DNA from: Bacteroidota bacterium
GTDB lineage: Bacteria > Bacteroidota > Bacteroidia > Bacteroidales > JAAYUG01
Reading direction: 5' to 3'
Assembly (NCBI GenBank): GCA_021812865.1
Contig: JAKAMP010000256.1
Span: forward strand, 1-5,147
Length of the DNA stretch: 5,147 nt
Of the stretch, positions 1 to 5,147 are shown one piece after another (positions within the stretch are counted from its first letter, which is position 1; the number at the start of each line of letters is the position of its first letter). A model generated the notes under the pieces. The model saw only the letters and a list, made by a program, of their open reading frames with translations, had not been told where the DNA came from and did not search any database. Both the position numbers and the translations under genes were made by a program.

Positions 1-373
1 GGTTCAGAATGGTCATGGAATTTCTGCTTGCCGAACCCAGAGCGGTCTTTAGCCCGGCCAGCCTGATTTCTTCGAGGAATTCGCGTGCACCCGGGAGAAT
101 TTCATCGGGTGTCATCCGCATGATGTACTCCAGGTATTCCCTGTTTTTTCTTTCAGCCAGGGCTTCCTTGGTTTCCTGGCCAAGATGAATACCGCCAACT
201 TCCAGAAGGATCTCAAGCGAACGCATACGCGATACGCCTTTCAGCCGTTCATTATGCGTTTCGGTGAATTCAAATCCAAGATCACGGGCAATATTCTTCC
301 AAGCTATATAATGGTATTTTGCCGTGTCGACGATTACACCATCCAGGTCGAAAATACAAGCCTTCAAATCCAT
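1..373 (-). CDS. pgmB: Beta-phosphoglucomutase, HAD superfamily (N-terminal part, cut by the window edge)
   Basis: This cytoplasmic enzyme interconverts beta-D-glucose 1-phosphate and glucose 6-phosphate, and so processes the product of inverting disaccharide phosphorylases. Only the first 124 residues are present; the family is usually about 220 residues. Visible are HAD motif I, DLDGVIVDTA, at residues 9-18, with Asp9 as the expected nucleophile and Asp11 as the expected acid/base; the cap-domain motif LKGVSRMRSL at 44-53, whose Arg49 matches a phosphate-binding Arg of the Lactococcus lactis enzyme as I remember its sequence; and HAD motif II, GSASRN, at 113-118. The DLDGVI...T and KGVSR motifs separate it from general HAD phosphatases. 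The ATG at 371-373 gives an N-terminus (MDLKACIFDLDG) of the normal family length. No strong ribosome binding site precedes it, only a GAGTGG-like stretch. It starts 18 bases after the transporter stop on the same strand, so co-transcription is likely. A GH65-type phosphorylase is the expected partner but is not in the window. Confidence 0.93.
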   Translation of the reverse strand, partial: MDLKACIFDLDGVIVDTAKYHYIAWKNIARDLGFEFTETHNERLKGVSRMRSLEILLEVGGIHLGQETKEALAERKNREYLEYIMRMTPDEILPGAREFLEEIRLAGLKTALGSASRNSMTILN

Positions 374-391
374 TTGCACAACCACTCAATT

Positions 392-1717
392 TTATTCATT
401 TACTTGCTGGAACTTTTCCTTGATAAAAATTACGGCGATGCCTGCCAGAAACATGGACAATCCGGCAACGCCGAGCATCATAATGGCCTTCCCTCCAAGG
501 ATTTTCACGATCAATCCCCCCAGGAAACCGGCGGCGATTTGCGGAATAGTTACGGTTGCATTGAATATCCCCATGTAGACGCCCATTTTGCTTGCCGGAA
601 GGGCTGCCGAAAGAATGGCAAAAGGCATAGACAGAATAGCTGCCCAGGCAATACCCACCCCAATCATGGAAACCATGAGAAGCCATTGGCTATGGATCAA
701 AACCATTGAGGCCAGGCCAAAACCGCCAAGGATCAGGGATCCCATGTAAACAGGCTTCCGACCGTATTTGTCGGCAAATTTTGGAATGACAAGGGAAAAC
801 AGGGCCGCAAGAATGCTGTAGAAACCGAAAATAACGCCTACCCAGTTGCCTGCTGTGTTATAATCGGCCGAAGATGTATCTCCGGCGGTAGTGTGCCATA
901 CATTCTGGGCCACTCCGATGGTTGTATACACCCACATCAGGAACAAGGCAAACCAGGAGAAGAACTGCACTATGGCAAGCCGCCACATAGTGGTGGGAAT
1001 GTCTTTCAGCAGTTGCCAGAAAGATATCTTCTCTTTTTCCTTCTCACTGATGTTATGATACTGGGCATGTTCTTCGGGAGAATATTCCCTGGTCCTGAAA
1101 GCCGTCCAAAGGACAGAGAGCAGGAGCGCAGCGCCTCCAATGATGAATGCCCAGATTACGGAACTGGCTACCTTGCCGGGCGGTGGGGTATTTGAAATAC
1201 CCAGCCAGGTAAGTACAGTGGGAAGGAACGATCCGATTACAGCACCGATACAAATCAGCAGACTCTGGACTGAATAGCCCAGGTTTCGCTGCTCCTCGGA
1301 AACCATATCCCCAACCAGCGCCCTGAACGGTTGCATGGTCACATTGAAGGAAACATCCATGAACAAGAACATAAATGCACCAAAAAACAAGGGGGGTAAC
1401 AGATACGCAAAAAATGCCGAGTTGGGAAGAAAGAACATGGCTGCGGTGGCAGCAAAAGCTCCACCGAAAATAAATGGGATCCGCCGTCCCATACGTGTCC
1501 AGGTTTTATCACTCGATAACCCAATGATCGGTTGCACGATAAGCCCAGCAAAAGGAGCTGCCAGCCAAAAATAGCTCAGGTGTTCAATATTGGCGCCCAG
1601 GGTCGATAAAATACGGCTGGTAAATGCACTTTGCAAAGAATAGCCGATTTGTACCCCAAGAAATCCAAAACTCAGGTTGAAGATCTGCCAGTAGGATAAT
1701 TTAGGTAATGTCTTCAT
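392..1717 (-). CDS. MFS sugar transporter, GPH/SLC45-like (maltose-type disaccharide permease)
   Basis: This 441-residue inner-membrane protein is predicted to import a disaccharide with a cation. It is strongly hydrophobic, consistent with about 12 transmembrane helices in two halves. A hydrophilic loop around residues 208-232, rich in Glu and Lys (EYSPEEHAQYH...EKEKEK), lies about mid-protein. The first-half MFS loop signature is seen as GLSSDKTWTRMGRRIPF at 66-82, including Asp70 and Gly-Arg-Arg 77-79. The matching second-half loop reads ADKYGRKPVYMG, at about 315-326. The stretch AAPFAGLIVQPIIG just before the first signature is typical of the GPH/SLC45 sucrose-maltose branch and of the MFS proteins in Bacteroidota maltose loci. 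The ATG at 1715-1717 is followed by a short polar N-terminus leading straight into the first helix, and it is preceded by an AT-rich leader (ATTATATAT) with no clear ribosome binding site. The gene lies downstream of the lacI-type gene and directly upstream of pgmB. Substrate is inferred from context; maltose is most likely, but trehalose, kojibiose or another glucoside cannot be excluded. Confidence 0.9.
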   Translation of the reverse strand: MKTLPKLSYWQIFNLSFGFLGVQIGYSLQSAFTSRILSTLGANIEHLSYFWLAAPFAGLIVQPIIGLSSDKTWTRMGRRIPFIFGGAFAATAAMFFLPNSAFFAYLLPPLFFGAFMFLFMDVSFNVTMQPFRALVGDMVSEEQRNLGYSVQSLLICIGAVIGSFLPTVLTWLGISNTPPPGKVASSVIWAFIIGGAALLLSVLWTAFRTREYSPEEHAQYHNISEKEKEKISFWQLLKDIPTTMWRLAIVQFFSWFALFLMWVYTTIGVAQNVWHTTAGDTSSADYNTAGNWVGVIFGFYSILAALFSLVIPKFADKYGRKPVYMGSLILGGFGLASMVLIHSQWLLMVSMIGVGIAWAAILSMPFAILSAALPASKMGVYMGIFNATVTIPQIAAGFLGGLIVKILGGKAIMMLGVAGLSMFLAGIAVIFIKEKFQQVNE

Positions 1718-1788
1718 ATATAATAATTGGTATGTTTAGATTCCATGTTACTTTACAGCACATAGCTATTCCAGTGAAAATCAAATTG

Positions 1789-1807
1789 CCTGTGAAATGG
1801 TAACCGG
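1789..1807 (+). repeat. 19-bp box, copy 1 (CCTGnnAAATGGTAACCGG)
   Basis: The sequence CCTGTGAAATGGTAACCGG matches CCTGAAAAATGGTAACCGG at 3295-3313 in 17 of 19 positions, including an unbroken 13-base run. The core GGTAACC is an inverted repeat around a central base, so it reads almost the same on both strands. This copy ends about 70 bases upstream of the transporter start; the other ends about 85 bases upstream of susC. The similar promoter-proximal placement suggests a shared regulator binding site. That role is inferred; the sequence match is seen directly. Confidence 0.6.
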
Positions 1808-1821
1808 AGAGGGCAAAATAA

Positions 1822-1876
1822 TACAGCAATTAACATAATGCCTGGCCATTAAGCCAGTTTATGCTGCATTGCTGTA
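1822..1876. repeat. Nested three-tier inverted repeat (possible hairpin, attenuator or weak terminator)
   Basis: Three pairs of arms share nearly the same centre. TACAGCAAT (1822-1830) pairs with ATTGCTGTA (1868-1876), CATAA (1834-1838) with TTATG (1859-1863), and CTGGC (1842-1846) with GCCAG (1853-1857) around a 6-base loop. Together they could form one long interrupted stem-loop. On the minus strand it is followed by TTATTTTG, a modest T-rich tract, so it could be a weak terminator of the lacI-type transcript, about 130 bases past its stop. Alternatively it could be a structured leader of the transporter mRNA or a binding site for a dimeric protein. The internal mismatches and weak T-run make a strong intrinsic terminator unlikely. 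Confidence 0.45.
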
Positions 1877-1899
1877 AATGCCAAATGTGAAGAAAAATA

Positions 1900-1913
1900 A
1901 AAGCCAGATTTAC
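1900..1913 (+). repeat. Short shared sequence, copy 1 (AAAGCCAGATTTAC)
   Basis: AAAGCCAGATTTAC recurs as AAAGCCAGGATTTAC at 3341-3355, differing by one inserted G, in the same orientation. It is one of several short sequences common to the two control regions. It has no visible symmetry, and its function is unknown. Confidence 0.35.
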
Positions 1914-1992
1914 TTTTCAAATGTAATGCAGGATTCTCTAAAACAAAAGAATTTAGGGCAATATTTTTATATAAAATCCACAGAATCAGCCC

Positions 1993-2008
1993 GCAAACGA
2001 TTGCAAAC
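1993..2008. promoter_or_regulatory. Candidate LacI/GalR-type operator upstream of the transporter operon
   Basis: GCAAACGATTGC at 1993-2004 is a near-palindrome with a central CG: GCAAAC faces GATTGC, with five of six positions symmetrical. This is the general form of sites bound by LacI/GalR-family proteins, such as PurR. It shares GCAAACG with the middle box of the palindrome at 3182-3215. A second GCAAAC begins exactly 10 bases later (2003-2008), one helical turn away and touching the lacI stop codon. Its place upstream of the transporter-pgmB operon suggests control by the neighbouring regulator. The site is seen; the binding protein is inferred. Confidence 0.5.
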
Positions 2009-3033
2009 TAACTATTCCTTCTCCGGCTCGATTCCCTGACGATCAGGTTCGGAGAAATGACTTTAGTCTGAAAGCTGTCGGTAGAAATATCATTCTCAAT
2101 CTTATGCACCAGCAGTTTCATTGCCTCCTGTCCTATTTCATAGCCCTTCTGCTCGATGGTACTGAGGGTGGGAGTGCAGATGAGGGCATTGGGGCCGTCG
2201 CCGAATCCAACTACTGAAATATCTTCGGGAACCCGTTTCCCCATTCGCTGGATCACCTTCATGGCCGATATGGCCGTGGAATCATTTACGGCAAAGATGG
2301 CATCCACATCGGGATTCCGTATAATGAAATCCTGTGTGAGCGTCATGGCCAACTCGCTTGTATCGCAGTGAATCATCAGTCGGGGCTCCACCTCATATTT
2401 GTAATGCCTGAGGGCTCGTTGATAGCCAGCCATCCTGCCCTGACCGATAAGCAGATGCTGCGGGGCCGAAAAATGGGCTATTTTATTGCATCCTATCCCG
2501 ATGAGGTGCTCAGTTGCCAGAAAACCTCCCTCCTCGTCGTTGATAATCACCCTGTCGGTAAGGATATCGGGACACACACGGTCGAAAAACACCATGGGTA
2601 TTCCCTGATTGCTGAAGTTACGGAAATGCTCATATTGAACCGTATTCTTGGAAACAGACACCAGCACGCCGTCCACACGGTTCGAAAGCAAGGTCTGCGA
2701 ATTGATGATCTCCCGCTCATAGCTTTCGTTCGACTGGCACATCATCACATTGTACCCTCTCTCATAAGCTATATCCTCCATACCACTAATTACCGAAGAG
2801 AAGAAATGATGCACAATTTCCGGGATGATCACCCCTATGGTATTGCTCTTGTTCTTTCTCAGGCTCAGGGCAAGGGCATTGGGTTCATAATTCAGTTTAA
2901 GGGCCAGGTTTTTTACCTGGTTTTTCGTTTCCTCGCTGATATCAGGATGATTCTTCAAGGCCCTCGACACGGTCGAAACAGAAATGCCTAAGGTCTTGGC
3001 AATATCTTTTATGGTTACCTGATGCGACTTCAT
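2008..3033 (-). CDS. LacI/GalR-family transcriptional regulator
   Basis: This sugar-responsive DNA-binding protein of 341 residues has the normal family length. The N-terminal helix-turn-helix VTIKDIAKTLGISVSTVSRAL covers residues 6-26, followed by the hinge YEPNALALSL at 49-58, where Ala55 and Leu58 fall at the positions of LacI Ala53 and the minor-groove-inserting Leu56. From about residue 66 (IGVIIPEI) to the end is a periplasmic-binding-protein-like effector and dimerization domain, with the late family motif DAIFAVNDSTAISAMKVI and the PEDISVVGFGD stretch. The recognition-helix residues Val19-Ser20, in the Tyr17-Gln18 positions of LacI, resemble GalR/PurR-type specificities and fit the GCAAACG-type sites nearby. 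I chose the ATG at 3031-3033; a TTG at 3040-3042 would only add MPC and is less likely. The gene is divergent from susC and upstream of the transporter-pgmB operon. In PULs of this type such a protein replaces SusR. The inducer is unknown, maltose or maltodextrin being the best guess. Confidence 0.93.
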   Translation of the reverse strand: MKSHQVTIKDIAKTLGISVSTVSRALKNHPDISEETKNQVKNLALKLNYEPNALALSLRKNKSNTIGVIIPEIVHHFFSSVISGMEDIAYERGYNVMMCQSNESYEREIINSQTLLSNRVDGVLVSVSKNTVQYEHFRNFSNQGIPMVFFDRVCPDILTDRVIINDEEGGFLATEHLIGIGCNKIAHFSAPQHLLIGQGRMAGYQRALRHYKYEVEPRLMIHCDTSELAMTLTQDFIIRNPDVDAIFAVNDSTAISAMKVIQRMGKRVPEDISVVGFGDGPNALICTPTLSTIEQKGYEIGQEAMKLLVHKIENDISTDSFQTKVISPNLIVRESSRRRNS

Positions 3034-3070
3034 GCAAGGCAATTATTTTATAAATATAGTGAAATTCCCG

Positions 3071-3099
3071 CAAATATCAGGAGTAACCCTAATCTCAAA
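3071..3099 (-). promoter_or_regulatory. Candidate Bacteroidota-type promoter of the lacI-type gene
   Basis: On the minus strand, TTTG (3099-3096) is followed after 17 bases by GATATTTG (3078-3071). The known Bacteroides consensus is TTTG around -33 and TAnnTTTG around -7, so this matches nine of ten fixed positions, with slightly short spacing. It would place the transcript start roughly 30 bases before the ATG at 3033. The operator palindrome lies about 85 bases upstream of it, so autoregulation would have to act at a distance. This was found by eye and without transcript data. Confidence 0.35.
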
Positions 3100-3139
3100 G
3101 ACACTGCAATAAGAATTTAACAATTTCATAATGTGGTTT

Positions 3140-3169
3140 TAACATATGCTTTATATGTTATTAAGCATA
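3140..3169. repeat. Two overlapping, mutually exclusive inverted repeats
   Basis: TAACATAT (3140-3147) and ATATGTTA (3153-3160) form a perfect 8-bp inverted repeat around 5 bases. TATGCTT (3145-3151) and AAGCATA (3163-3169) form a perfect 7-bp repeat that reuses part of the first. The two cannot form at once. The first, a 21-bp dyad, has the size of a dimeric regulator site. The region is AT-rich, so chance is a real alternative. Confidence 0.35.
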
Positions 3170-3181
3170 AGGCAATTGCAA

Positions 3182-3215
3182 CAAACGGTTCCGCAAACGT
3201 TTCCGGAACCGTTTG
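3182..3215. promoter_or_regulatory. 34-bp near-perfect palindrome with three CG-centred operator-like boxes
   Basis: Outer arms CAAACGGTTCCG (3182-3193) and CGGAACCGTTTG (3204-3215) are exact reverse complements. The 10-base middle contains the perfect palindrome AAACGTTT (3195-3202) with the same centre. Only the pair 3194/3203 breaks symmetry across all 34 bases. The element can be read as three 8-bp boxes, AAACGGTT, AAACGTTT and AACCGTTT, with central CG steps 12 bp apart. CG-centred AAACGTTT-like cores are typical LacI/GalR-family operators. Lying between the divergent lacI-type and susC genes, it is the best candidate for the operator of this regulator. It is unlikely to be a terminator, because both flanking genes are transcribed away from it. 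Confidence 0.65.
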
Positions 3216-3294
3216 CATAAAAAAACTTCTAAAAACCTTTATTTAAGGGATGTTCAGCGTATCATTTCGTGAACATTTGCCGTAATTTTATCCA

Positions 3295-3313
3295 CCTGAA
3301 AAATGGTAACCGG
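3295..3313 (+). repeat. 19-bp box, copy 2 (CCTGnnAAATGGTAACCGG)
   Basis: This is the partner of the box at 1789-1807, with 17 of 19 positions the same. Here the core continues into GGTTGC, so AACCGGTT (3308-3315) is also a perfect 8-bp palindrome. It ends 84 bases before the susC ATG. Its placement fits an activator or repressor site for susC; the protein that binds is unknown. Confidence 0.6.
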
Positions 3314-3340
3314 TTGCATTGCGAAAGTGATTGCAAAGTC

Positions 3341-3355
3341 AAAGCCAGGATTTAC
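3341..3355 (+). repeat. Short shared sequence, copy 2 (AAAGCCAGGATTTAC)
   Basis: This is the partner of 1900-1913, with one extra G. It lies within the presumed susC leader, about 43 bases before the ATG. Just before it, GATTGCAAA at 3329-3337 repeats GATTGCAAA at 1999-2007, which is part of the operator-like site by the lacI stop. So the two control regions share several short words, though not all in the same order. Confidence 0.35.
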
Positions 3356-3397
3356 AAAATTCAACCATTTTAAAACTAAACTAAACAAAGTGCTATT

Positions 3398-5147
3398 ATG
3401 AGAAATGAGCTGAAAAAGACAAGACTCATCCTGCTTCTGTGTCTGTGGATGGTCGCGTCAATGCAAGCAATTGCACAGAGTGTCCAGGTAAAGGGGAAGG
3501 TATTTGACTCTTCCACAAAAGAAGCCCTGCCTGGTGTGAACATCATTCTTAAAGGTACTACATTCGGTACCATATCCAATGCGGATGGTTCATACAGCAT
3601 CAATGCGCCCAAAGGCGGAGTGCTGGTATTTTCATTTGTGGGTTACCTTCCTGAAGAGGTAACTGTTGGCGACCAGCCTTCCATTGATGTCACCTTATCC
3701 CCCGATGTTACTAAGTTAAACGAAGTGGTAGTGATCGGTTACGGAACGGTGAAAAAGGGCGACGCTACCGGGTCGGTGGTTGCCGTTGATTCAAAGGATT
3801 TCAATAAAGGCGCCATTACTTCACCCCAGGATCTTCTGGTAGGTAAAAGCGCTGGCGTAATCATTTCGAATGCCGGCGGAGCGCCCGGAGCAGGCGCTAC
3901 CATCCGTATCCGCGGAGGTTCGTCACTAAATGCTTCCAACGACCCCCTGATCATTGTTGATGGAGTACCTATAAATAATAACGACGTTTCTGGAAGCTCC
4001 AACTTCCTTTCGTTTGTCAATCCCAACGACATCGAAACCTTTACCATCCTGAAGGACGCTTCGGCTACCGCCATTTATGGCTCCAGGGCTTCCAACGGTG
4101 TGATCCTCATTACTACCAAGAAAGGCAAGGAAGGGGAAAAATTACATGTTTCCTATGATGAACTCACCTCGGTTGCCAATGCCATTAAATTTGTCGATGT
4201 ATATTCGGGCGACCAGATGAGGCAGATTGCCTATCAACACCCCTATCTTTACGGAGTTGACAGTTATAAGACGCTGGGATCATATAATACCAACTGGCAG
4301 AAGGAAATATTCCGTACAGCCGTTTCCATGGACCATAACCTGAGCTTTACAGGTTCTTATAAAACCTTACCATACCGTTTATCCATCGGGTATACCGACC
4401 AGAACGGGATCCTGAAAAACACCGACATGCAGAGGCTTACCGGCGATCTCAGTCTGAATCCCACCTTCTTCAATAACGACTTGAAGGTCAATATCAATGC
4501 CAAGGGGATGAGCACCAATAATAATTTCGGTGATGCCGGAGCCATTGGTTCAGCTGTGAACATGGACCCGACCCAGCCGGTAATGGATGGCAATTCAAAT
4601 TCAGCAGGATACTTCCAGTGGCCAAACTATGGAGCGAACCTGGGTACTCCTAACCCGGTTGAACAGGCCCTCGCTGTCGATAACCAGTCTAATGTGAAGA
4701 GGTTCATTGGCAATGTTCAGCTGGACTATGCCCTTCCCTTCTTGCACGACCTTCATGCCAACCTGAACCTGGCTAGGGATTATACCGAAAGTACAGGGCA
4801 CAACAACCTTCCTTCCACCGCACCATCAGTGCTTACAAGCCCGCTGTGGGGACGTATAAGCAACTACACCGGTAAAAACTACAATAACCTGCTTGATTTC
4901 TACCTGAATTATACGAAAGACATCATTGCCATAAAGAGTAAAATCGACCTTACCGCAGGTTATTCATGGCAGCATTTCCAGAGGGAAGGCAACAGCTATA
5001 CCCATGGAATTGTCAATGCCGAACATCCCTACCAGAAGACTGACAGTTCTTCGTTCATTACCGAAAATTACCTTGTCTCTTTCTTCGGACGTTTGAACTA
5101 TACTTTGGCCGACCGGTATCTGCTTACCTTTACCTTGCGTGATGACG
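3398..5147 (+). CDS. SusC/RagA-type TonB-linked outer-membrane receptor (N-terminal 583 residues, cut by the window edge)
   Basis: This outer-membrane transporter imports oligosaccharides with a SusD-type lipoprotein lid, powered by TonB-ExbBD. The frame is open to the window end; full-length family members are about 1000 residues. Residues 1-26 are a signal peptide: a basic start, a hydrophobic core (LILLLCLWMVA) and probable cleavage after AIA, before Gln27. Residues about 29-102 are the carboxypeptidase-regulatory-like domain (VKGKVFDSSTKEALPGVNI, then NADGSYSI and FSFVGY). The TonB box LNEVVVIGYG is at 107-116. The plug domain follows, with IIVDGVPI and the SusC/RagA signature LKDASATAIYGSRASNGVIL starting at 218. 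Beyond about residue 245 is beta-barrel sequence with alternating aromatic and polar strands. The ATG at 3398-3400 gives a proper signal peptide. The gene is divergent from the lacI-type regulator. SusD, SusE/F-like proteins and a GH13 or GH97 enzyme are expected downstream. Glucan specificity is inferred from pgmB and the transporter, not from this protein. Confidence 0.95.
   Translation, partial: MRNELKKTRLILLLCLWMVASMQAIAQSVQVKGKVFDSSTKEALPGVNIILKGTTFGTISNADGSYSINAPKGGVLVFSFVGYLPEEVTVGDQPSIDVTLSPDVTKLNEVVVIGYGTVKKGDATGSVVAVDSKDFNKGAITSPQDLLVGKSAGVIISNAGGAPGAGATIRIRGGSSLNASNDPLIIVDGVPINNNDVSGSSNFLSFVNPNDIETFTILKDASATAIYGSRASNGVILITTKKGKEGEKLHVSYDELTSVANAIKFVDVYSGDQMRQIAYQHPYLYGVDSYKTLGSYNTNWQKEIFRTAVSMDHNLSFTGSYKTLPYRLSIGYTDQNGILKNTDMQRLTGDLSLNPTFFNNDLKVNINAKGMSTNNNFGDAGAIGSAVNMDPTQPVMDGNSNSAGYFQWPNYGANLGTPNPVEQALAVDNQSNVKRFIGNVQLDYALPFLHDLHANLNLARDYTESTGHNNLPSTAPSVLTSPLWGRISNYTGKNYNNLLDFYLNYTKDIIAIKSKIDLTAGYSWQHFQREGNSYTHGIVNAEHPYQKTDSSSFITENYLVSFFGRLNYTLADRYLLTFTLRDD

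Larger units (their letters stand above)
1718..2007. other. Intergenic control region between the lacI-type gene and the transporter operon
   Basis: These 290 bases contain no credible gene in any frame and are AT-rich. The region is the 3' flank of the regulator gene and the 5' flank of the transporter-pgmB operon, both on the minus strand. It holds a nested inverted repeat, an operator-like GCAAACG site beside the lacI stop, and two short sequences that recur upstream of susC, each listed separately. This suggests that the transporter has its own regulated promoter rather than depending only on read-through from lacI. I could not place a convincing TTTG / TAnnTTTG promoter for the transporter. 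The best minus-strand candidate, TTTG at 1782-1785 followed 17 bases later by TATGTGCT, matches the second element poorly. Confidence 0.7.
3034..3397. other. Divergent control region between the lacI-type gene and susC
   Basis: These 364 non-coding bases separate two divergent genes and contain no credible small gene. From the lacI side it holds a candidate lacI promoter, overlapping AT-rich inverted repeats, a 34-bp operator-like palindrome, the second copy of the 19-bp box, and the second copy of the AAAGCCAG sequence. The susC leader is AT-rich (AACTAAACTAAACAAAG) with no strong ribosome binding site, as is usual in Bacteroidota. For susC the best promoter guess is TTTA at 3238-3241 with TATCATTT at 3260-3267, spaced 18 bases apart, which is only a partial match to TTTG / TAnnTTTG. 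Confidence 0.75.

Noticed and set aside
185..709. Plus-strand open frame of 174 codons over the pgmB-transporter junction
   Set aside because: It is antisense to two recognised genes and spans their boundary. The translation is rich in His, Asn and Cys with no recognisable motif, so it is a shadow frame.
2368..2991. Plus-strand open frame of 207 codons over the regulator gene
   Set aside because: It lies wholly antisense to the clearly recognisable LacI-family gene. Its translation shows no domain or sensible composition and simply mirrors the coding bias of the opposite strand.
3040..3042. TTG as start of the lacI-type gene (344 residues)
   Set aside because: It adds only three residues before the ATG at 3031-3033. 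An ATG start directly before KSHQVTIKDIA matches the usual LacI-family N-terminus.
3182..3215. The 34-bp palindrome as an intrinsic terminator
   Set aside because: An A-run follows on the plus strand (T-run in the minus direction would lie on the wrong side), and both neighbouring genes are transcribed away from it, so there is no transcript to end here.
3276..3290. TTTG with TAATTTTA as the susC promoter
   Set aside because: The two elements are only 3 bases apart, while Bacteroidota promoters need roughly 17-21 bases between them.
3321..3337. GCGAAAGTGATTGCAAA as a further operator dyad
   Set aside because: The half-sites are not symmetrical. It shares GATTGCAAA with 1999-2007 but lacks the central CG palindrome, so it is noted only as a shared word.
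3739..4074. Minus-strand open frame of 111 codons inside susC
   Set aside because: It is antisense to the conserved TonB box and plug region, whose sense translation is unmistakable; it has no supporting start context.

Overview
The window reads as part of a Bacteroidota polysaccharide-utilization locus (PUL) for an alpha-glucan or maltodextrin-type sugar. The clearest marker is a SusC-type TonB-dependent receptor with an N-terminal carboxypeptidase-regulatory-like domain, a TonB box and the family plug signature. Other pointers to Bacteroidota are weak Shine-Dalgarno sequences, AT-rich leaders and TTTG-type promoter elements. The base composition and protein sequences do not let me name a genus. 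The sequence is ordinary chromosomal DNA, with no RNA genes, insertion sequences, CRISPR arrays or phage genes seen.

Layout, left to right. Positions 1-373 (minus) hold the N-terminal 124 residues of a beta-phosphoglucomutase cut by the window edge. Positions 392-1717 (minus) hold a complete MFS sugar transporter of the GPH/SLC45-like type, 18 bases upstream of the phosphoglucomutase and almost certainly in its operon. Positions 1718-2007 are a non-coding region with a nested inverted repeat, an operator-like site and short sequences that recur upstream of susC. Positions 2008-3033 (minus) hold a complete LacI/GalR-family regulator. Positions 3034-3397 are a divergent control region containing a 34-bp near-perfect palindrome that resolves into three CG-centred operator-like boxes 12 bp apart. 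Positions 3398-5147 (plus) hold the first 583 residues of the SusC-like receptor, cut by the right edge.

How the genes fit together (inference from family knowledge). The SusC-like protein, with a SusD partner expected just beyond the right edge, would bring oligosaccharide across the outer membrane. Periplasmic glycoside hydrolases would trim it. The MFS protein would carry the resulting disaccharide into the cytoplasm. A disaccharide phosphorylase, probably GH65 and expected beyond the left edge, would release beta-glucose 1-phosphate, and beta-phosphoglucomutase would convert this to glucose 6-phosphate. The LacI-type protein would sense a sugar and control both arms.

The gene content is a known type. 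What deserves a second look is the regulatory DNA. Both intergenic regions carry operator-like GCAAACG sites, a 19-bp box matching at 17 of 19 positions, and a second 14-15 bp shared sequence. This suggests one regulator, or two cooperating ones, acting on both the uptake arm and the phosphorolysis arm. I did not find a clearly novel protein system here.
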